Shown here: piece by piece, positions 11,319 through 23,576 of the stretch
Layout of the letters: every line of letters begins with the position of its first letter
Position numbering within the stretch: the first letter of the stretch is position 1
From: Tuctoria greenei
Taxonomy: Eukaryota; Streptophyta; Magnoliopsida; Poales; Poaceae
NCBI GenBank assembly: GCA_036927565.1
Contig: JAYESD010000001.1
Coordinates: 249,641,097-249,705,096 of the forward strand
Reading direction: 5' to 3'
Length of the DNA: 64,000 nt
Program-made: the position numbers and the translations under genes
Notes under the pieces: model-generated
Told to the model about the DNA's origin: nothing
Database searches by the model: none
The model's input: only the letters and a program-made list of their open reading frames with translations

Positions 11319-13335
11319 GTAGTGTTCCCAAGAAGAGGAGTGAGGCTCCACCCTCAGCCCCAGCAGCTGAAGCTGTGAGGGCGGAAGCTCCTGCTCCTGT
11401 TCTGGTGCCGCCCCAAGTGGAGGCTGAAGCTGCGACAGCTCCGGCGCCAGCTGTCATGGTCATGGACCTCGACTCATCCCCAGAGACTCCCGTGGTAGCG
11501 TTAGACCGCGGGAGAGAAGATGCGCCAGCGGCACCTGCCTCGGAGGTTGAAGCTCCGGGTCCTGGTGCAGAGATGATGGAAGCTCCGGCCGTTGAGCCGG
11601 AGGAAGCAGTAATTCCGGCCTCAGAGCCGGAAATTGTCGAAGTCCCAGCGATTGAGCCAGAGGTAATTGAAGTCCCGGCGTGCACGCCGGATGTTGAGGA
11701 AGTCCCGGCGGTTGGGCCGGGTACCTCTGAAGCACCGGCCGCAGAGCCTGTCATTGTTGGAGCTCCGGCCGCAGGGCCGGTTGATGTTGAAGACCTTCCG
11801 GTTCCCGAGCCGGTTGTTGCAGAGGCGTCGACGCTCGAGCCCCCAGTAGAGGAGGTGCCTAGGCCAGAGCTAGAAGCAGCCCCTGCTCCGGGAATGACGA
11901 CGCGGAGGTTCCCGCGGCTGAGCCGGAGTGCCCAGAAGGGGTTGCTGGCCCCCTGCCTGAGGGGGCAAATGAAGACCTGGTGACGGGGCCTTCGGAACCA
12001 CTTCCGGAGGTCGGAACTTCATTAGCGGGACCTTCCTTGATGGCGACTGAGGCCATCCCGGAGGACAGCCCTAGTGCCATAGAGGCTCAGGGGACCACTC
12101 TTGTGGAGTGGGACCCAATTTTTGTAACTGAAAACCCGCTAGAACCAGCGGAGGAGACCCCAGCAGGTCCGGAACCTATCCTGTTGTCATTGTCTATCGA
12201 CAACGCCTGCTCCAGTCTACGTCAAGTTCAGCTGGCATTCTTCCACAACAGCAAGGCTCTTAAAGAGGAGCGCCAAACCCTTAGGAGGTGGCGTAACCGG
12301 CTCTACTTCGAGACCAAGCTGGCGCAGTCGAGGCTAGCAGATGACAAAGAGTGGATTAAGCGGGAGAAGGTCCGCCTGGAATACTGGGGCAAATTATTGG
12401 ATGACAGGGAGAGCATGACTCACACCCTCGACGCTCAATCCCGGACCATTTATGAGCAGGCCAAAGCAGCTAATAGTGCGGCTGATGAACGCCAAGAAAG
12501 GCTGGAAGCCATTAACACTACTCTCATCAAGCGTCGGGAGGCACTTGAGGAGAGGGAGAAGAGGCTCAGAGATGAAGAGCAAAAACTCCTTGAGATGCGG
12601 GATGACATTTTGAGGAGGGAGGAGGAGCTCACCGAAAAGTTGGCTCTAGCTGACAAGGGCCTCGAGGAGCGCGCCAAGAAATTGGAAGAGCGTTGCGCTG
12701 AGGAGGAGGAGAAGGCCTGGGTGCGAGGGCAGGAACTCTACGAGCAAGAGTGTGCCATCGCTGCCAGGGAGAAGAAAGTGAGAGGCAGGGAGAAGGACCT
12801 GGTTGACCGCCAGAACAAGATTTATCTCCGGGAGGAGGAGCTCGGAAAACTTGAGAAGCAGGTTGCTGAAAAGATTCAGCAAAATGCCAAAGAGGTCGAG
12901 CGCCTCGCTCGCGAGAATTCTAAATTGGCGGCGGCCAGAAGATCCTTGGAAGAATTGAAGGGCTTGAGGACTGTGGACTCCCTACAGGTTTGGGAGTTCC
13001 TGGGCAAGGCCAACGACGCGCTGACACCGATGGGCTTCAGTCCCGTGCGTCCGGATGATCCAGAGCCGGAGTCGGACCTGGCGTTGCAGGCGTTGAGCTC
13101 GGCAGGTAGCAAACTCTCCAAGGTGGGCGATGTCATCGCGGACCAATTGGAGGTTGAGGGGCAATCCCTGGCGAAGAACGTCGCAGAGTATGTGCTGATG
13201 TGCTACACCAGCCGGAATCCCCAATTTCCTCTAGACCCGGTGCTTGAAGGTCCCGTCGAAGGAGAAGGTGAAGCCGCCCGAGCCAACGTGTCAGAGGTTG
13301 CTCAGAAGGTCGCCCAGTTCTTCCATAGGGTCTAG
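11319..13335 (+). pseudogene. Tat antisense ORF, second exon: acidic repeats and long coiled coil
   Basis: After the intron acceptor the frame gives an Ala/Pro/Glu-rich region with ten-residue repeats (11560-11830). A frame change at about 11900-11980 leads into a 451-codon ORF (11980-13335). Its residues from about 80 to 330 are a long charged coiled coil (RRWRNRLYFETKLAQSRLADD onward, with KLEERCAEEEEK). The C-terminal part is globular-looking and ends FFHRV. The length and openness of the coiled coil against the heavily mutated pol nearby suggest it decays more slowly or was selected recently. Function unknown. Confidence 0.65.
11560..11830 (+). repeat. 30-bp coding minisatellite in antisense ORF
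   Basis: About eight tandem copies of a 30-bp unit encode variants of (V/A)PA-x-EP-x-(V/I)-x-E, with CCGGC(C/G) at the start of each. Copies are diverged, so the array is not new. Confidence 0.8.
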
Positions 13336-14647
13336 GACCATATCCGTAGCTCCCACTTGTATTCTCTCTTTTTCTTCCTCAATTTTGTAATCCCTTGTCT
13401 CCAGATGAATCAAATCCCCAATTTTTTGTGAATTTCACTTTTTGTCTTCAACACTTTTGTCTTCACTTGGCCCCCTGGTAGATGTACAATTTAATTGTGA
13501 ACATGTACAAAGAGGATATTGTGTTTTGTTGAAGACTCATTTGCTTTGAACTTGTAGAGTGTAGGTCCGAAGTCTTTGATAGTGAAGGCCCCCTGAGGTT
13601 GTCGGAGCTTAGAAGCTTCGGCATTGTCTATCATTGGAGCTTAGTAGCTTCGGCAATAGTCCCTATCAATGCGTAGAGCATCGATAGTTAGTCCTCCGGG
13701 GTGTCGGAGCTAGTAGCTCCGGTAGTGACCTTTACCAACGTGTAGTTTGTTGGTAGCAGACTCCGCTTGCGGGGTCTTCTCACCATCTTTTATTTAGCGT
13801 CGACGACTGGCCCCCCTAGCTTTACCAGAGCTTGGTTGCTCCGGTGATGCTCGTTTTCAATGCTTAATATCGATTACAAGCCACCTAGGGGAGTCAAAGC
13901 TTTGTTAGCTCCGGCTTTTCTCCATCAACGTAGATTCTTTATTTTTCCTGCACACTGAAGCCAAGAAAAATAGTAAAATTTGTTTCTTGCCTATAACTTC
14001 GTCGCGGCTTACGATTCTCAAGAAAATTTTAGGTCAAACGCGATTCTGAATACAACTGAATGTGTTGTCTTTTCTTCCAGATCCAATTGTACATGGACCC
14101 GCCTTACTTCGGCCTGCCGGGGTGTAGGTAGAGTGGCGTACTTAGGGTGCTTGACCAGGCTAAGTCGATAGCACACTCCGGCCCTAGATTGGCTTGGCGG
14201 CATTCAGGCGAGTGGGCCATGAACAATGTTTGAATCCAAAAGAATTGACAATACAACTCGAATTGTACATGAACTGGTCGAACAAAAATTTCTTAAGAAT
14301 TGCACAACTTTGTTATAGACAAGAAAGACGAAAATAAAAAATGTTGAGCCTGTACAAAATAAATGCACGTGGAGTCTGTTTCACATGAAGATGTCTTTCA
14401 TTATAGGTCCGGGGTACAGGGGAAACGAGTACACTCTTAGGGTACGGAACCAGGCTAAGCGTGTTTAATTTCTCGTTTGACCCAGGGTAGCTAGCCACAC
14501 TTTTAGTCCTGAGACTGCGACAAGTGTTGCATGAACTTTGCGGACCTTCCGGAAAAGGTCCAGCTCTTCTCCTGGAGGAACTACCCGACTCTGTACAATG
14601 ACTCTATAACATACACCTCAAGTTACTACAGACTCACCTCCGTGATA
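13336..14647. other. Tat convergent intergenic region
   Basis: This stretch lies between the antisense ORF stop and the pol stop, where the two coding strands converge. It contains repeated GGAGCTT-AGAAGCTTCGG-like blocks (about 13585-13740) that could fold. No gene is seen. Confidence 0.6.
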
Positions 14648-17600
14648 TTAAGTGTAGAACTTACGGAGGTGCTCAATATTCCAAGGATTTGGGAGAGGTG
14701 TCCCATCCTCGGTAGCAAAGCGAACGCTTCCGGGACGGGATACTTTAATCACTCGAAAGGGTCCCTCCCAGCTGGGGGAGAGTTTGTTTAACTCTTCTCT
14801 GGATTGTATTCTCCGTAGCACCAGATCGCCTTCCTCGAGCTGTCGGTTGTGTACATGCCGCTGATGATAGCGCCGAAGGGCTTGGCGGTATCGGGCATTC
14901 CGAACAGCTGCTTGGCACCTTCCCTCCTCAAGGAGGTCTAGGTCTTCACGCCGGAGCTGGTCCTGCGTGGCTTCGTCGAAGGTCCGGACCCGGAGTGACC
15001 CCAAGGTGATTTCCGGAGGAAGGATTGCTTCAGCTCCATACACCAGGAAGAAGGGTGTCTCTCCAGTTGACCGTTTTGGAGTTGTCCTGTTGGCCCATAA
15101 AGTGGGCGGAAGCTCTTCAATCCAGTTGGCTCCATGTTTTTTCAAGCGCTCATAGGTGCGCGTTTTGAGTCCTTTAAGGATTTCAACATTTGCTCTCTCG
15201 GCTTGGCCATTGCTTGTCGGGTGAGCTATGGAGGCGTAGCAAACTTGAATGTTGAGGTCTTCGCAATATCCTTGAAATGCAGAGCTTGTGAATTGGGTCC
15301 CATTATCAGTGATGATTTTGTTTGGGACTCCAAATCTGCATATAATGGACTGCAAAAAGTTGATAGCAGATTGCTTGTTGATTGTCACAACTGGAGTTGC
15401 TTCCGGCCACTTGGTGAACTTGTCAATGGCAACGTACAGGAACTTGTAACCTCCGACAGCTCTTGGGAAAGGTCCCAAGATGTCCATCCCCCACACAGCG
15501 AAGGGCCATGTAGAAGGTATCATTTGTAGGGGCTGAGCCGGTGTGTGAATTTGCTTTGCATGAAATTGACATGCTTCGCATTATTTCACCAGCTCAGCTG
15601 CATCCTGGAGTGTTGTAGGCCAGTAGAAGCCATGCCAAAAGGCTTTACCAACCAGCGTGCGGGAAGACATGTGGTTCCCACACTCGCCTCCATGGATTTC
15701 TGCGAGGAGCTCGCAGCCTTCTTCCCTTGTAATGCACCGCATTAGGATGCCATTGGCACCGCGCCGGTAGAGATCCCCTTCTACCAACGTGTATCTTTTA
15801 GCCAATCTGACTACCCGGTCAACGGATACATCATCGTCAGGAAGGATGTTGTCTTTCAAGTAGTTCCGGATCTCCGAGATCCATGCATCGGAACTAACTT
15901 GAGCATTTGAGTCTTGCGTGCTGGGTTGCCCGGAGCTTCCGGCAGCACCTACGACCCTTGATGGCTGCCATGGTAACAGGGCCATCGGGACTGTCAGCTT
16001 CGGGATGCTGATCTCGCCCCCTTCGCTCAGTTCGGCAGGCTGAGCTGTGGGTTTTGACAACCTCCGGACAAAAGTTTCGTCAGGAGCCGGAGCTCCGTTT
16101 GATGCTTTCGTCGAGAGTTCGTCGGCTTCAGCGTTGTGGGCACGCTGGACATGGTGGAGATCTAGGACTTCGAAGTCCTTCTGAAGCCTCTGGACTTCAA
16201 GGAGGTAAGCAGCTAGCTGGAGATTGTTGCAAGAGCATTCACCCTTTACTTGCTTAATGATGAGCTGTGAATCTCCCTTGACCAGCAGTTGCTTGACACC
16301 GTATGACAGTGCCACCTTTAGTCCGTAGATGAGTGCTTCGTACTCCGCCATGTTGTTGGTCGCCTTGAAGTCAAGGTGTACCATGTATTTTACCTTCTCC
16401 CCGGTTGGTGCGAGGAGAAGGATTCCAGCTCCGGCCCCCTGCTTTTGCATAGAGCCGTCGAAGTAGAGGGTCCAATGAGGCTCGGTGAAGACCGGAGCTT
16501 TGTGTTCCGGCTTCTGCTCACTGGGGCCTCCAGGGTTTGATGGAGAGGGAGTCCATTCCGCCACAAAATCTGCTAATGCTTGACTCTTGATTGCTTGCCT
16601 TGAAATGAATTCGAGATCGAATTCGGCCAATTCTGCTGCCCACTTTGCAATATTCCCAGTTGAATTGGGATTATGCAAGATTGCTCGAAGTGGGTAAGAA
16701 GTCACCACTGAGATTTTGTGAGCTTGGAAGTAATGGCAAAGCTTCCTGGAGGCAATAAGAACTGCATAGAGCAGCTTATGCACCTCTAGGTATCGAGTCT
16801 TGGCATCATGTAGTACTTCACTGATGAAGTACACTGGGCGCTGAACGGTTTGAACCCTCCCGGAGGGGCCCGGGTCTTCCTCTTCACTGACCCAGATCCT
16901 CTCGGAGGGATCCGGATTTTCTTCGGGGACCTCCGGGTCCTGGCTGGAGGAACCCAGAGCTTCTTCAGAAGCGACCTGTACCCTCCCAGACGGGTCTAGG
17001 TCTTCTGAAGTAACTTCTTGTGGATTCAAGTCTGGGAGATGGGACCCAGACTCGCTTTCAGGAACGTCCAGACCCTCCTCAAGGGGTCTGGACTCCTGAG
17101 TATGGGATGGTTTTGGTCTCTCCGCAACCAGGACCATACTGACGACTTCGTGAGTGGCTGAAATGTAAAGCAGCAAAGGCTCACCAGGGTTCGGAGCTAC
17201 CAAAATTGGTAGGGTGGTGAGGAGCTGTTTTAGCTCCTGGAACGCCTTTTCTGCTTCTTCAGACCATTGGAATGGTTCGGACTTCCTCAATAACTTGAAG
17301 AAGGGGAGTGCCCGTTCCGCCAGTCTTGAAATGAACCGGCTGAGGGCTGCTAGACATCCAATTAGCTTTTGGACATCTTTGATGCGGGCTGGTGGCCGCA
17401 TGTCTTCAATGGCCTTGATCTTCGCCGGATTAGCTTCTATGCCCCGGTGACTTACTAGGAAACCAAGAAGTTTTCCGGATCTAACCCCGAAGACACACTT
17501 GTCTGGGTTTAGCTTTGTGCGGGTGACCCGCAGCTTGTCGAAGACAGCCTGTAAGGTGTCAAGGAGTGACTCCTTGTTCTTGACCTTGACCACAATGTCG

Positions 17601-18286
17601 TCGACCTACACTTCCACTATGTCTCTAATGAGTTCTTCAAAGGTTTTGTACATAGCTCATACAAAGGTTGAAGCTACATTCTTGAGACCAAATGGCATGG
17701 CTGTATAACAGTACAATCCATCTACTGTGATGAAAGAGGTATGCTCTTCATCTTCCCTAGACATTCTGATTTGATGATACCCAGAATATGCGTCTAGGAA
17801 ACACAGTAATTCACACCTGGAGGTGGAATCCACTATCTGATCTATTCTAGGTAATGGGAATGGATCTTTTGGACATGCCTTATTTAATGTTGTGTAGTCG
17901 ATACCCATCTGAAGCTTCCCGCTGGCCTTGGGCACAATGACTGGGTTTGCCAACCATTTTGGATGGAAGACTTCTTGGATGAATCCAGCTTCGAGCAACT
18001 TCTTCACTTCTTGTCGAATGAAGCTATATCACTCTACGGATTGCTTCCGAGGCTTCTGATGCACAGGTCGGGTGTCGGGGTAGATCTTCAGATTGTGCTC
18101 AATCACTTCCCTGGGGATCCCAGGCATTTGTGACGGTTGCCAGGCAAACACGTCGACATTAGCCCGGAGGAAAGCGATGAGCGCAAGTTCCTATTTGTCG
18201 TTCAGTCCCCCCGATATACGGGTGGTCTGAGCGGCATCGGAACCGATTTGGACGACTTTGACGGGAATGTCGGTGTCGCAGCTTGG
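14648..18286 (-). pseudogene. pol: Tat pol: reverse transcriptase, RNase H, archaeal-type RNase H, integrase, decayed
   Basis: RT begins near 18060 (GFIQEVFHPKW, LDAYSGYHQIRM). The tyrosine position of the YxDD motif is a TAG (17606-17608), directly before VDD. After the RT connection come an RT-type RNase H region and then a second RNase H (LYFDGSMQKQGAGAGILL, about 16460-16400), diagnostic of Tat. Integrase has a zinc-binding region at about 15600 with a stop near 15587, then MDILGPF, TDNGTQF and NGQAERAN for the D, D and E positions (about 15490-15190). The C-terminus ends HLRKFYT at 14648. At least three stops or frameshifts are visible. Confidence 0.92.
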
Positions 18287-19070
18287 TTACACACGAGGTG
18301 CAGAAGTTGAGCCTCGCTGACGAATGCTCGGGGATTTTGGAGCTTGCTCTTGCCTAGAGTCCTCCTCTTGCGCCGTAGTAAGCGCATGGAGTTCTTCTAG
18401 AGCAGTTACTCCGGCAGTACGATCTCCGCGGATCCAGAGAACGCCTACTGGTGTTGGCATCTTTAACACCAGGTAACTATAATGAGCAGCTGCCATGAAT
18501 TTGTACAAGGCAGGCCTACCCAAGATTGCATTGAAGGGTACGTTGATCTGAGCAACGTTAAAGACCAACTTCTCGGTGCGATACTTCTCCTGGGTCCCGA
18601 AGGTAACGAGGAGAGTAATAGCTCCGAGTGGGGTAATGGCTCCCGGACCTACTCCGGAGAAAGGTCGGGAGGGGTGGAGATCCGAAGGTCGGAGCTGAAG
18701 CTTGGTAAAAGCTTCGAAGCTTATGAGGTTGAGCCCCGAACCTCCATCTACCATGACATGGTGGAGTTGGATGTTATTGATGGTAGGAGATACCATCAAA
18801 GGTAGCTGACTTGCTCCAACCATGCTTTGAAGGCAGTCCGAAGCATCAAAAGTGATGGTTGTGTCCATCCACTTCCGATGAGGCTCCGCCCTGGCTGTAG
18901 GAGCTACAGCAGCCATGTCTCGAGGCATAGTCTTGATGACGCGGCGGGAGGTGATGTCCCATGATCCACCAAAAATGGTGTTCATGGTCTTCCGACGCTC
19001 GTTGTCAGAGACGTCGGAATCGTCGTCGATGCAGGTGTAGACGGCCTTCAGGACCTTTTTGGGATCCTGA
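18287..19070 (-). pseudogene. Tat aspartic protease region
   Basis: The open frame contains VMVDGGSGLNLI (about 18740-18775), the DxG active-site motif of retroelement aspartic proteases. It is followed by a conserved FNAILGRPALYKF block (about 18500-18540). It lies between gag and RT as expected. The frame ends at 18287 after a shift. Confidence 0.83.
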
Positions 19071-20606
19071 AAACCTAACTTCTCTTCAGCCGGAGCTTCG
19101 TCAACTTTTTTTTCCTTCCCTCTGTCGGAAAGGAGCTTCTTCCCGGCGCTTGTTGTAGCATTCGGCAAGGTTTTGGACCTCCCGACAGTCTTCAAAACTG
19201 TGGTTGTCCGTTTTGTGAATTGGACACCACACCTTGGGTTTGCCACCGTCTTCAGAAGACGGTCGAGGTCGCTTCTCGGGGCGTGGCCCCCGGCCACCCA
19301 GAGCTGCAGCAGCTGCAGCATTGGATGCACCGGCCGACGGCTTCTTCTTGCCGTTTGTCTTTTTCTTCTTCTTGCCACTCCCGGAAGTAGCGGCTTCTCC
19401 TTTGGAGGATTTCTTGTGATCCTCCGGAGTTTGTTTGGAGTGCATTTCACGGCCCTCCGCAGCTCTGGCACATTTGTCAGCCAAGCTGAAGAGTTCCGTG
19501 ACACTGGTAATCTCCTTGATCGCCAGTTTCTCCAGCATCTTCTTATCCCGCACTCCCTGTCTAAATGCCACGATGACAGAGGCGCTAGAGATAGAAGGGA
19601 TAGTGTTTCGTACCTGAGAAAATCTCTGGATGAATGATCACAGGGATTCTCCTCCTTTTTGCACAACTGCAAAAAGGTCCAGTTCGGTGCGTGGTCGGGT
19701 GTAAGAACTCCCGAAGTTGGCGGTGAACTGCCGGCACAACTCCTCCCAACTGCTGATGAAGTTAGGTGGAAGGCTCATAAACCAGGACCTGGCGGTCCCA
19801 GTTAAAGCCACTGGGAAATAATTGGCCATTACGGCCTCATTTCCTCCAGCTGCCAAGATAGTTGTGGAGTAAATATGAAGAAATTCGACAGGATTAACGG
19901 TCCCGTCGAACTTCTCCGGCAGGTGAGGCCGGAACTTCTGTGGCCACCTGACCATACGCAGATGCATGGCCAGGGTTGAACAGTCTCCTCCTACTCCTTC
20001 AGGAGCATGAATGTCTTGAGCTTCTCGTCTTTCACGAGCACGCTCAATATGGACTCGGCCGTCTTGTTGGCGATATCGGCGATCAAGCTCCGCCCGGAGG
20101 TCATGAGTTGAAAGCCTTGATACCGTGTGAGTGCGTCGTGCCCCGGAGGGCAACGACGTCACCTGCTGTGATGCAGCACGTCTCCTGTTGTTGGAAACGT
20201 GCAGACCAAGTCTGCCAGACAAGGTTCGTCGCTGCAACGGGGCCCGTCCTGAAGGAGGAGGACCCTGATTGCTGATGCGGTCAGCTGCTGCTGCAACCAA
20301 GTTTTCCACATCGGCCCTCCACTGCTCCAGTGCATCCCGGGATGCATCCGGAGGTGGTGGGCATTGGAGAAGAGCACATGCTGCATGGAGCGCGTGTTCC
20401 GGGTTGTCAGGATTCACCAACGCAGTAATTGACGACGGTGCACCATCGCGTTGTCCGGCTTGATTTGCTGGTGGAGGCGGCGGTGGTGGAAGTGTGACTC
20501 CTGCTGGAACCGTGGTTCCTGCTGGTGGCTGCATATTGGAGGGATTACCCCCAACAGCTTGAACAGCGGGATGACCATTGGATGATCCAGCAGCTGAGTT
20601 CACCAT
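19070..20606 (-). pseudogene. gag: Tat gag, decayed
   Basis: It starts at ATG 20606, about 40 bases after the LTR. A proline-rich N-terminus is followed by the retrotransposon gag domain (FPVALTGTARSWFMSLPP, about 19760-19800). A frameshift occurs near 19640. The next frame (19571-19101) has a basic Lys stretch and a CPIHKTDNHSFEDC metal-binding-like motif typical of Tat gag. The protein would form the particle. Confidence 0.87.
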
Positions 20607-20621
20607 TCTTGAAATCTCAGG

Positions 20622-20643
20622 CGCCCCCTACCTGGCACGCCAA
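20622..20643 (-). other. Primer-binding region, Tat element
   Basis: On the minus strand TTGGCGTGCCAGGTAGGGGG begins one base after the LTR end. This sequence type recurs at this place in grass gypsy elements. I cannot assign the tRNA with confidence. Confidence 0.55.
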
Positions 20644-20644
20644 C

Positions 20645-21504
20645 TGTCGGTGGTTTTGATCCGGCAGATCTCCCGACACTACTAAAGTGTTAGAGGAGTT
20701 TGAGGTTCGGTGTGGGCGCGCGGATATTCAAGAAGCTGAAGTGTAAATGACACAGTAGACACAAAGATTTACGTGGTTCGGGCCGCCTGAGCGTAATACC
20801 CTAGCCCATGGGATGTGTTGGTGTTGTATTGGATGTATGAGCTCAACGTCAGTGTAAAGTCAGCGTGTCTCCAGAGAGTGTGTCCAGTCTGTGTCCTATG
20901 TATCGTCGGCCTGTCTTTTATAGTACAAGGGCAGGCCGTTACAAGTTAGCCTGACCCGACATGTGGCCCTGGCGGTTATTGATACACATTCAACATGTTT
21001 AATTGCCCTTAATGACCGATTTATGGGCTTTGACAGCACCATTACTGGTAATTAAGGTCGTCCGATCGTGTGTCATTAATATGGTATTAATGACACTTAA
21101 TCGGGTCTTGAAGTCCTTGATTCCCCCTTTGAAGATCCGGACTGTTGGGGAGTCTTCCGGAGGTTAGAGGCTGAAGATCTGACGGTTGGACACGTGGCAG
21201 CTCTGGAGCATACCGTGGGAAACAGATAGGTCCGGAGCTACCTGACACGTGTAAGTTCCGGAGCTTCCCTCGGTCTGGGGTTAGGTCCGGGGGTGCTATT
21301 TCGGTACATAGCCCAGAGCTTCCCCCTTGTGGGCGGTAGCTCCGGTTTGATAGTACACGTGGCAACCCTGGGACTAACCATGTTGGAGAAGCGGGTCCGG
21401 TTATGTCTGACATGTGGGCCTCCGAAGGTCTTCAAATCAAGTAGATGACATTCCCTTGAGATCTTTGCAATCCCAAGGGGTATATGGTACCCAGGGTACC
21501 GACA
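20645..21504 (-). repeat. Tat LTR, upper copy (5' LTR)
   Basis: It is 860 bp, begins TGTCGGTGG and ends ACCGACA. It is homologous to 8440-9319, with small deletions that include one unit of a GAGAGTGTGTCCA tandem. Confidence 0.95.
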
Positions 21505-21509
21505 GTGCT

Positions 21510-22440
21510 GATAATTATATTGTACCTATGCTAGAACAACCAAATGAATTTGATACTTTATCACTCACTTGTGCTAAAATTGAGCATTTGATCCCAACTA
21601 CATGTGAAAGGGATGAGCTGAAATTGTTATTTTCTCTAAATACTTTGGGCTATATTGAATTTGACACTCTTTGTGATCTAGATATTGTAGAGAAGATAAT
21701 ATTTTCTCAATCTGAATTGCCTTTGTTAAGTAGAAATATTTTTCATGCTATAGGCATATGGTGCATAAAGTTTACATATGTTCAAATGAGGAAGCTCCTT
21801 TTGTGCTGCAACAACATGGTCAAGTAAATAAATGTACTAACGCTAATAATATCTTGTCAAGTTTTTCTAGTATTTTTTCCTTGCAGCAGGGACAACAAAA
21901 GCATTATTCACTGCGGCTGTGCAATATGGGCAGTGCTCACTCTATCCCCAAAAGCCTCTTTGTTGGACATACAAGCAAGCCGAGGACGGCTTGTCATAAA
22001 GAAGGGGAGAATGATGAGATCATGCACGTTATCATTTCACCTACAAACATGACACAATGTTTATTTGTTTGGGATCCTGGCTCAAGTGAATGTGCACTCT
22101 TATTTGATGGACAAGATCAAGATGGCGCACTATGTCGTACACCACCTTGGCCTCCTCCATTCATGCATACAAGAAGATTTGATGGTGTTGCACATTTGGA
22201 CCAACACATGAGAGGAGATGAACTTGAGTCGAGGACGACTCCAATTCAAAAAGGGGAGGATGATGAGGACATCACTTCTATGGATACAAACAACACTTCA
22301 TTGAACATACAAGATGCAATCAATAGAGTTCATACACAACAATTAATTTCGGAGGTGAGCTCGTTCTTATATATTTCCTTATATGTTTTTGACCATAGAT
22401 TGCTACTTAATGATTTAATTGTGATTAGGATCTATGGGTA
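21510..22440 (+). pseudogene. Gypsy fragment: degenerate 3' pol/linker coding remnant
   Basis: Open frames (21510-21827, then 21758-22440) show no enzymatic motif but contain the acidic stretch ELESRTTPIQKGEDDEDI. That stretch resembles the region downstream of integrase in del/Tekay-type grass gypsy elements. The frame also extends back across the Tat insertion into 8400-8439, confirming that Tat landed inside this coding remnant. Product unknown. Confidence 0.4.
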
Positions 22441-22689
22441 GGTTCAAGGAGTACTTGGAGGAAGTATTAGAGACGTGGAAGACCAGAGAATTCGTTCAAA
22501 GAAGATGGAAACCGAACCAAACTCAAAATCGTATCCAACTTGGAGTCCAGGAGCAGTACACACTAAAACAGACGCCCAATATGCATACGAACTCCGTTTT
22601 GGACGTTCTACATATGCACGAAAAGGGGAGAGAATAAAATTTCCAATGGCGCCGGTCCCATGTCAAAGTTCCTTCGGAGTCGACGGAAA

Positions 22690-23120
22690 TCATCAAAACA
22701 AAATCAAGTACAGAATCTGTGAGGGTGCTGCGCCACCGTATTGGGCTATTGGGCCATGTATCAAGTCTAAGTCCATTATTTTTGTATCTTACGATTAGGT
22801 CACGACCCCAACACCCCCTTGAACGTCCTCCCACCTATATATACTCCATAGTAGCCGCTATGAACAATTGGGTTTTGCTTAGATCAATAGTATCACCGTT
22901 CTACGTTTTGTGAGACCCCAACTTCGCGATTTCAGATCGTGTCTTTGACGTTCTTGCTCGTGTTCTCGGTTGCACTTGCAGGGATTAGCCTTCTTGGCGA
23001 GGTCAAGCGTGTGAAGCATGGTTGATAACCAACGGAGCCGTGGTGTAGTGATTGCAGGAGTACTCGAACCACTCGAGTGTCGCGGATCATCAACGTCGAG
23101 TTCTCCACCCCAATCGACAT
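22690..23120 (+). repeat. LTR-like end of the gypsy fragment
   Basis: It has the pattern of a grass gypsy LTR 3' half: a TATA-like CTATATATACTCC near 22836-22849, then GGGTTTTGCTTAGATCA and a GC-rich U5-like end at ...CAATCGACA. There is no second copy in the window for comparison. Confidence 0.45.
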
Positions 23121-23127
23121 ACCTTTT

Positions 23128-23576
23128 GGAAGATCGGGCCTCATCCTTTTACTCATAACCTTGCCCTTGAAGATGTTGACATCAAAAGCAGCTGCACGGT
23201 TTGGATTCCGTGCGGGAGAGGACATCCTCAAGGTGCCAATGGGTTGTGGGGCACCCTTCTTCAGTTTGCTTGCTGCCTTCTTGGCCACAGTCACCCTCTT
23301 CTTGGGTGCAGCATCAATAGGGGCCTTGCCCTTATATTTGGAGGATCTTGCCCCCTGGGACTTGGCTTGCTCACCCAAGGTCACAAGCCTCTTCCTCTTT
23401 GGGGCAGCCTCGACAGCAGCGGAGTTGTGCTCCTCACGCTGCGTCTTCTTTGCCCTCTGAGAGGAAAAATATGCAGCAGTCATCTCTTGATCCTCTCTTT
23501 GTTTCCGGCGAAAGAGAGCTTGCTTCTCTGCTTCGGTCTCGGAGTCGGAGGGAGTAACGTACTCATTCTCCGACAT
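23128..23576 (-). pseudogene. Copia (-) extra ORF (env position), N-terminal part
   Basis: The ORF starts at ATG 23576 (MSENEYVTPSDSETEAE). It is acidic then lysine/alanine-rich and likely disordered or coiled-coil. It matches the start of the plus-strand element's ORF at 47779. It stops abruptly at 23128, where a gypsy fragment is inserted. The frame resumes at 8366. There is no signal peptide or membrane segment, so it is not an envelope glycoprotein. Confidence 0.75.

Larger units (their letters stand above)
8440..21504 (-). mobile_element. Ty3/gypsy LTR retrotransposon, Tat-type, minus orientation, with antisense ORF
   Basis: LTRs lie at 8440-9319 and 20645-21504, with 5-bp target duplication GTGCT (8435-8439 and 21505-21509). 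The primer-binding region abuts the upper LTR, so gag-pol runs on the minus strand. Size is 13.1 kb. Order is gag, protease, RT, RNase H, a second (archaeal-type) RNase H and integrase. Between pol and the 3' LTR lies a long ORF on the opposite strand. Dual RNase H plus an extra downstream ORF is characteristic of the Tat group. By eye the LTRs show about 30 substitutions and four indels (near 3.5 percent). Confidence 0.95.
8374..23120 (+). mobile_element. 5'-truncated Ty3/gypsy fragment (Tekay/RIRE3-like 3' end), split by a Tat element
   Basis: Excluding the nested Tat element it comprises 8374-8439 plus 21510-23120, about 1.7 kb. It holds the tail of an internal region and an LTR-like segment ending ...CGACA(T). 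The 7-bp direct repeat ACCTTTT flanks it (8367-8373 and 23121-23127), and the copia extra ORF is continuous without it. It lacks a 5' LTR, gag and most of pol. Lineage is judged from the acidic LESRTTPIQKGEDDEDI tail and LTR style, so it is tentative. Confidence 0.6.
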
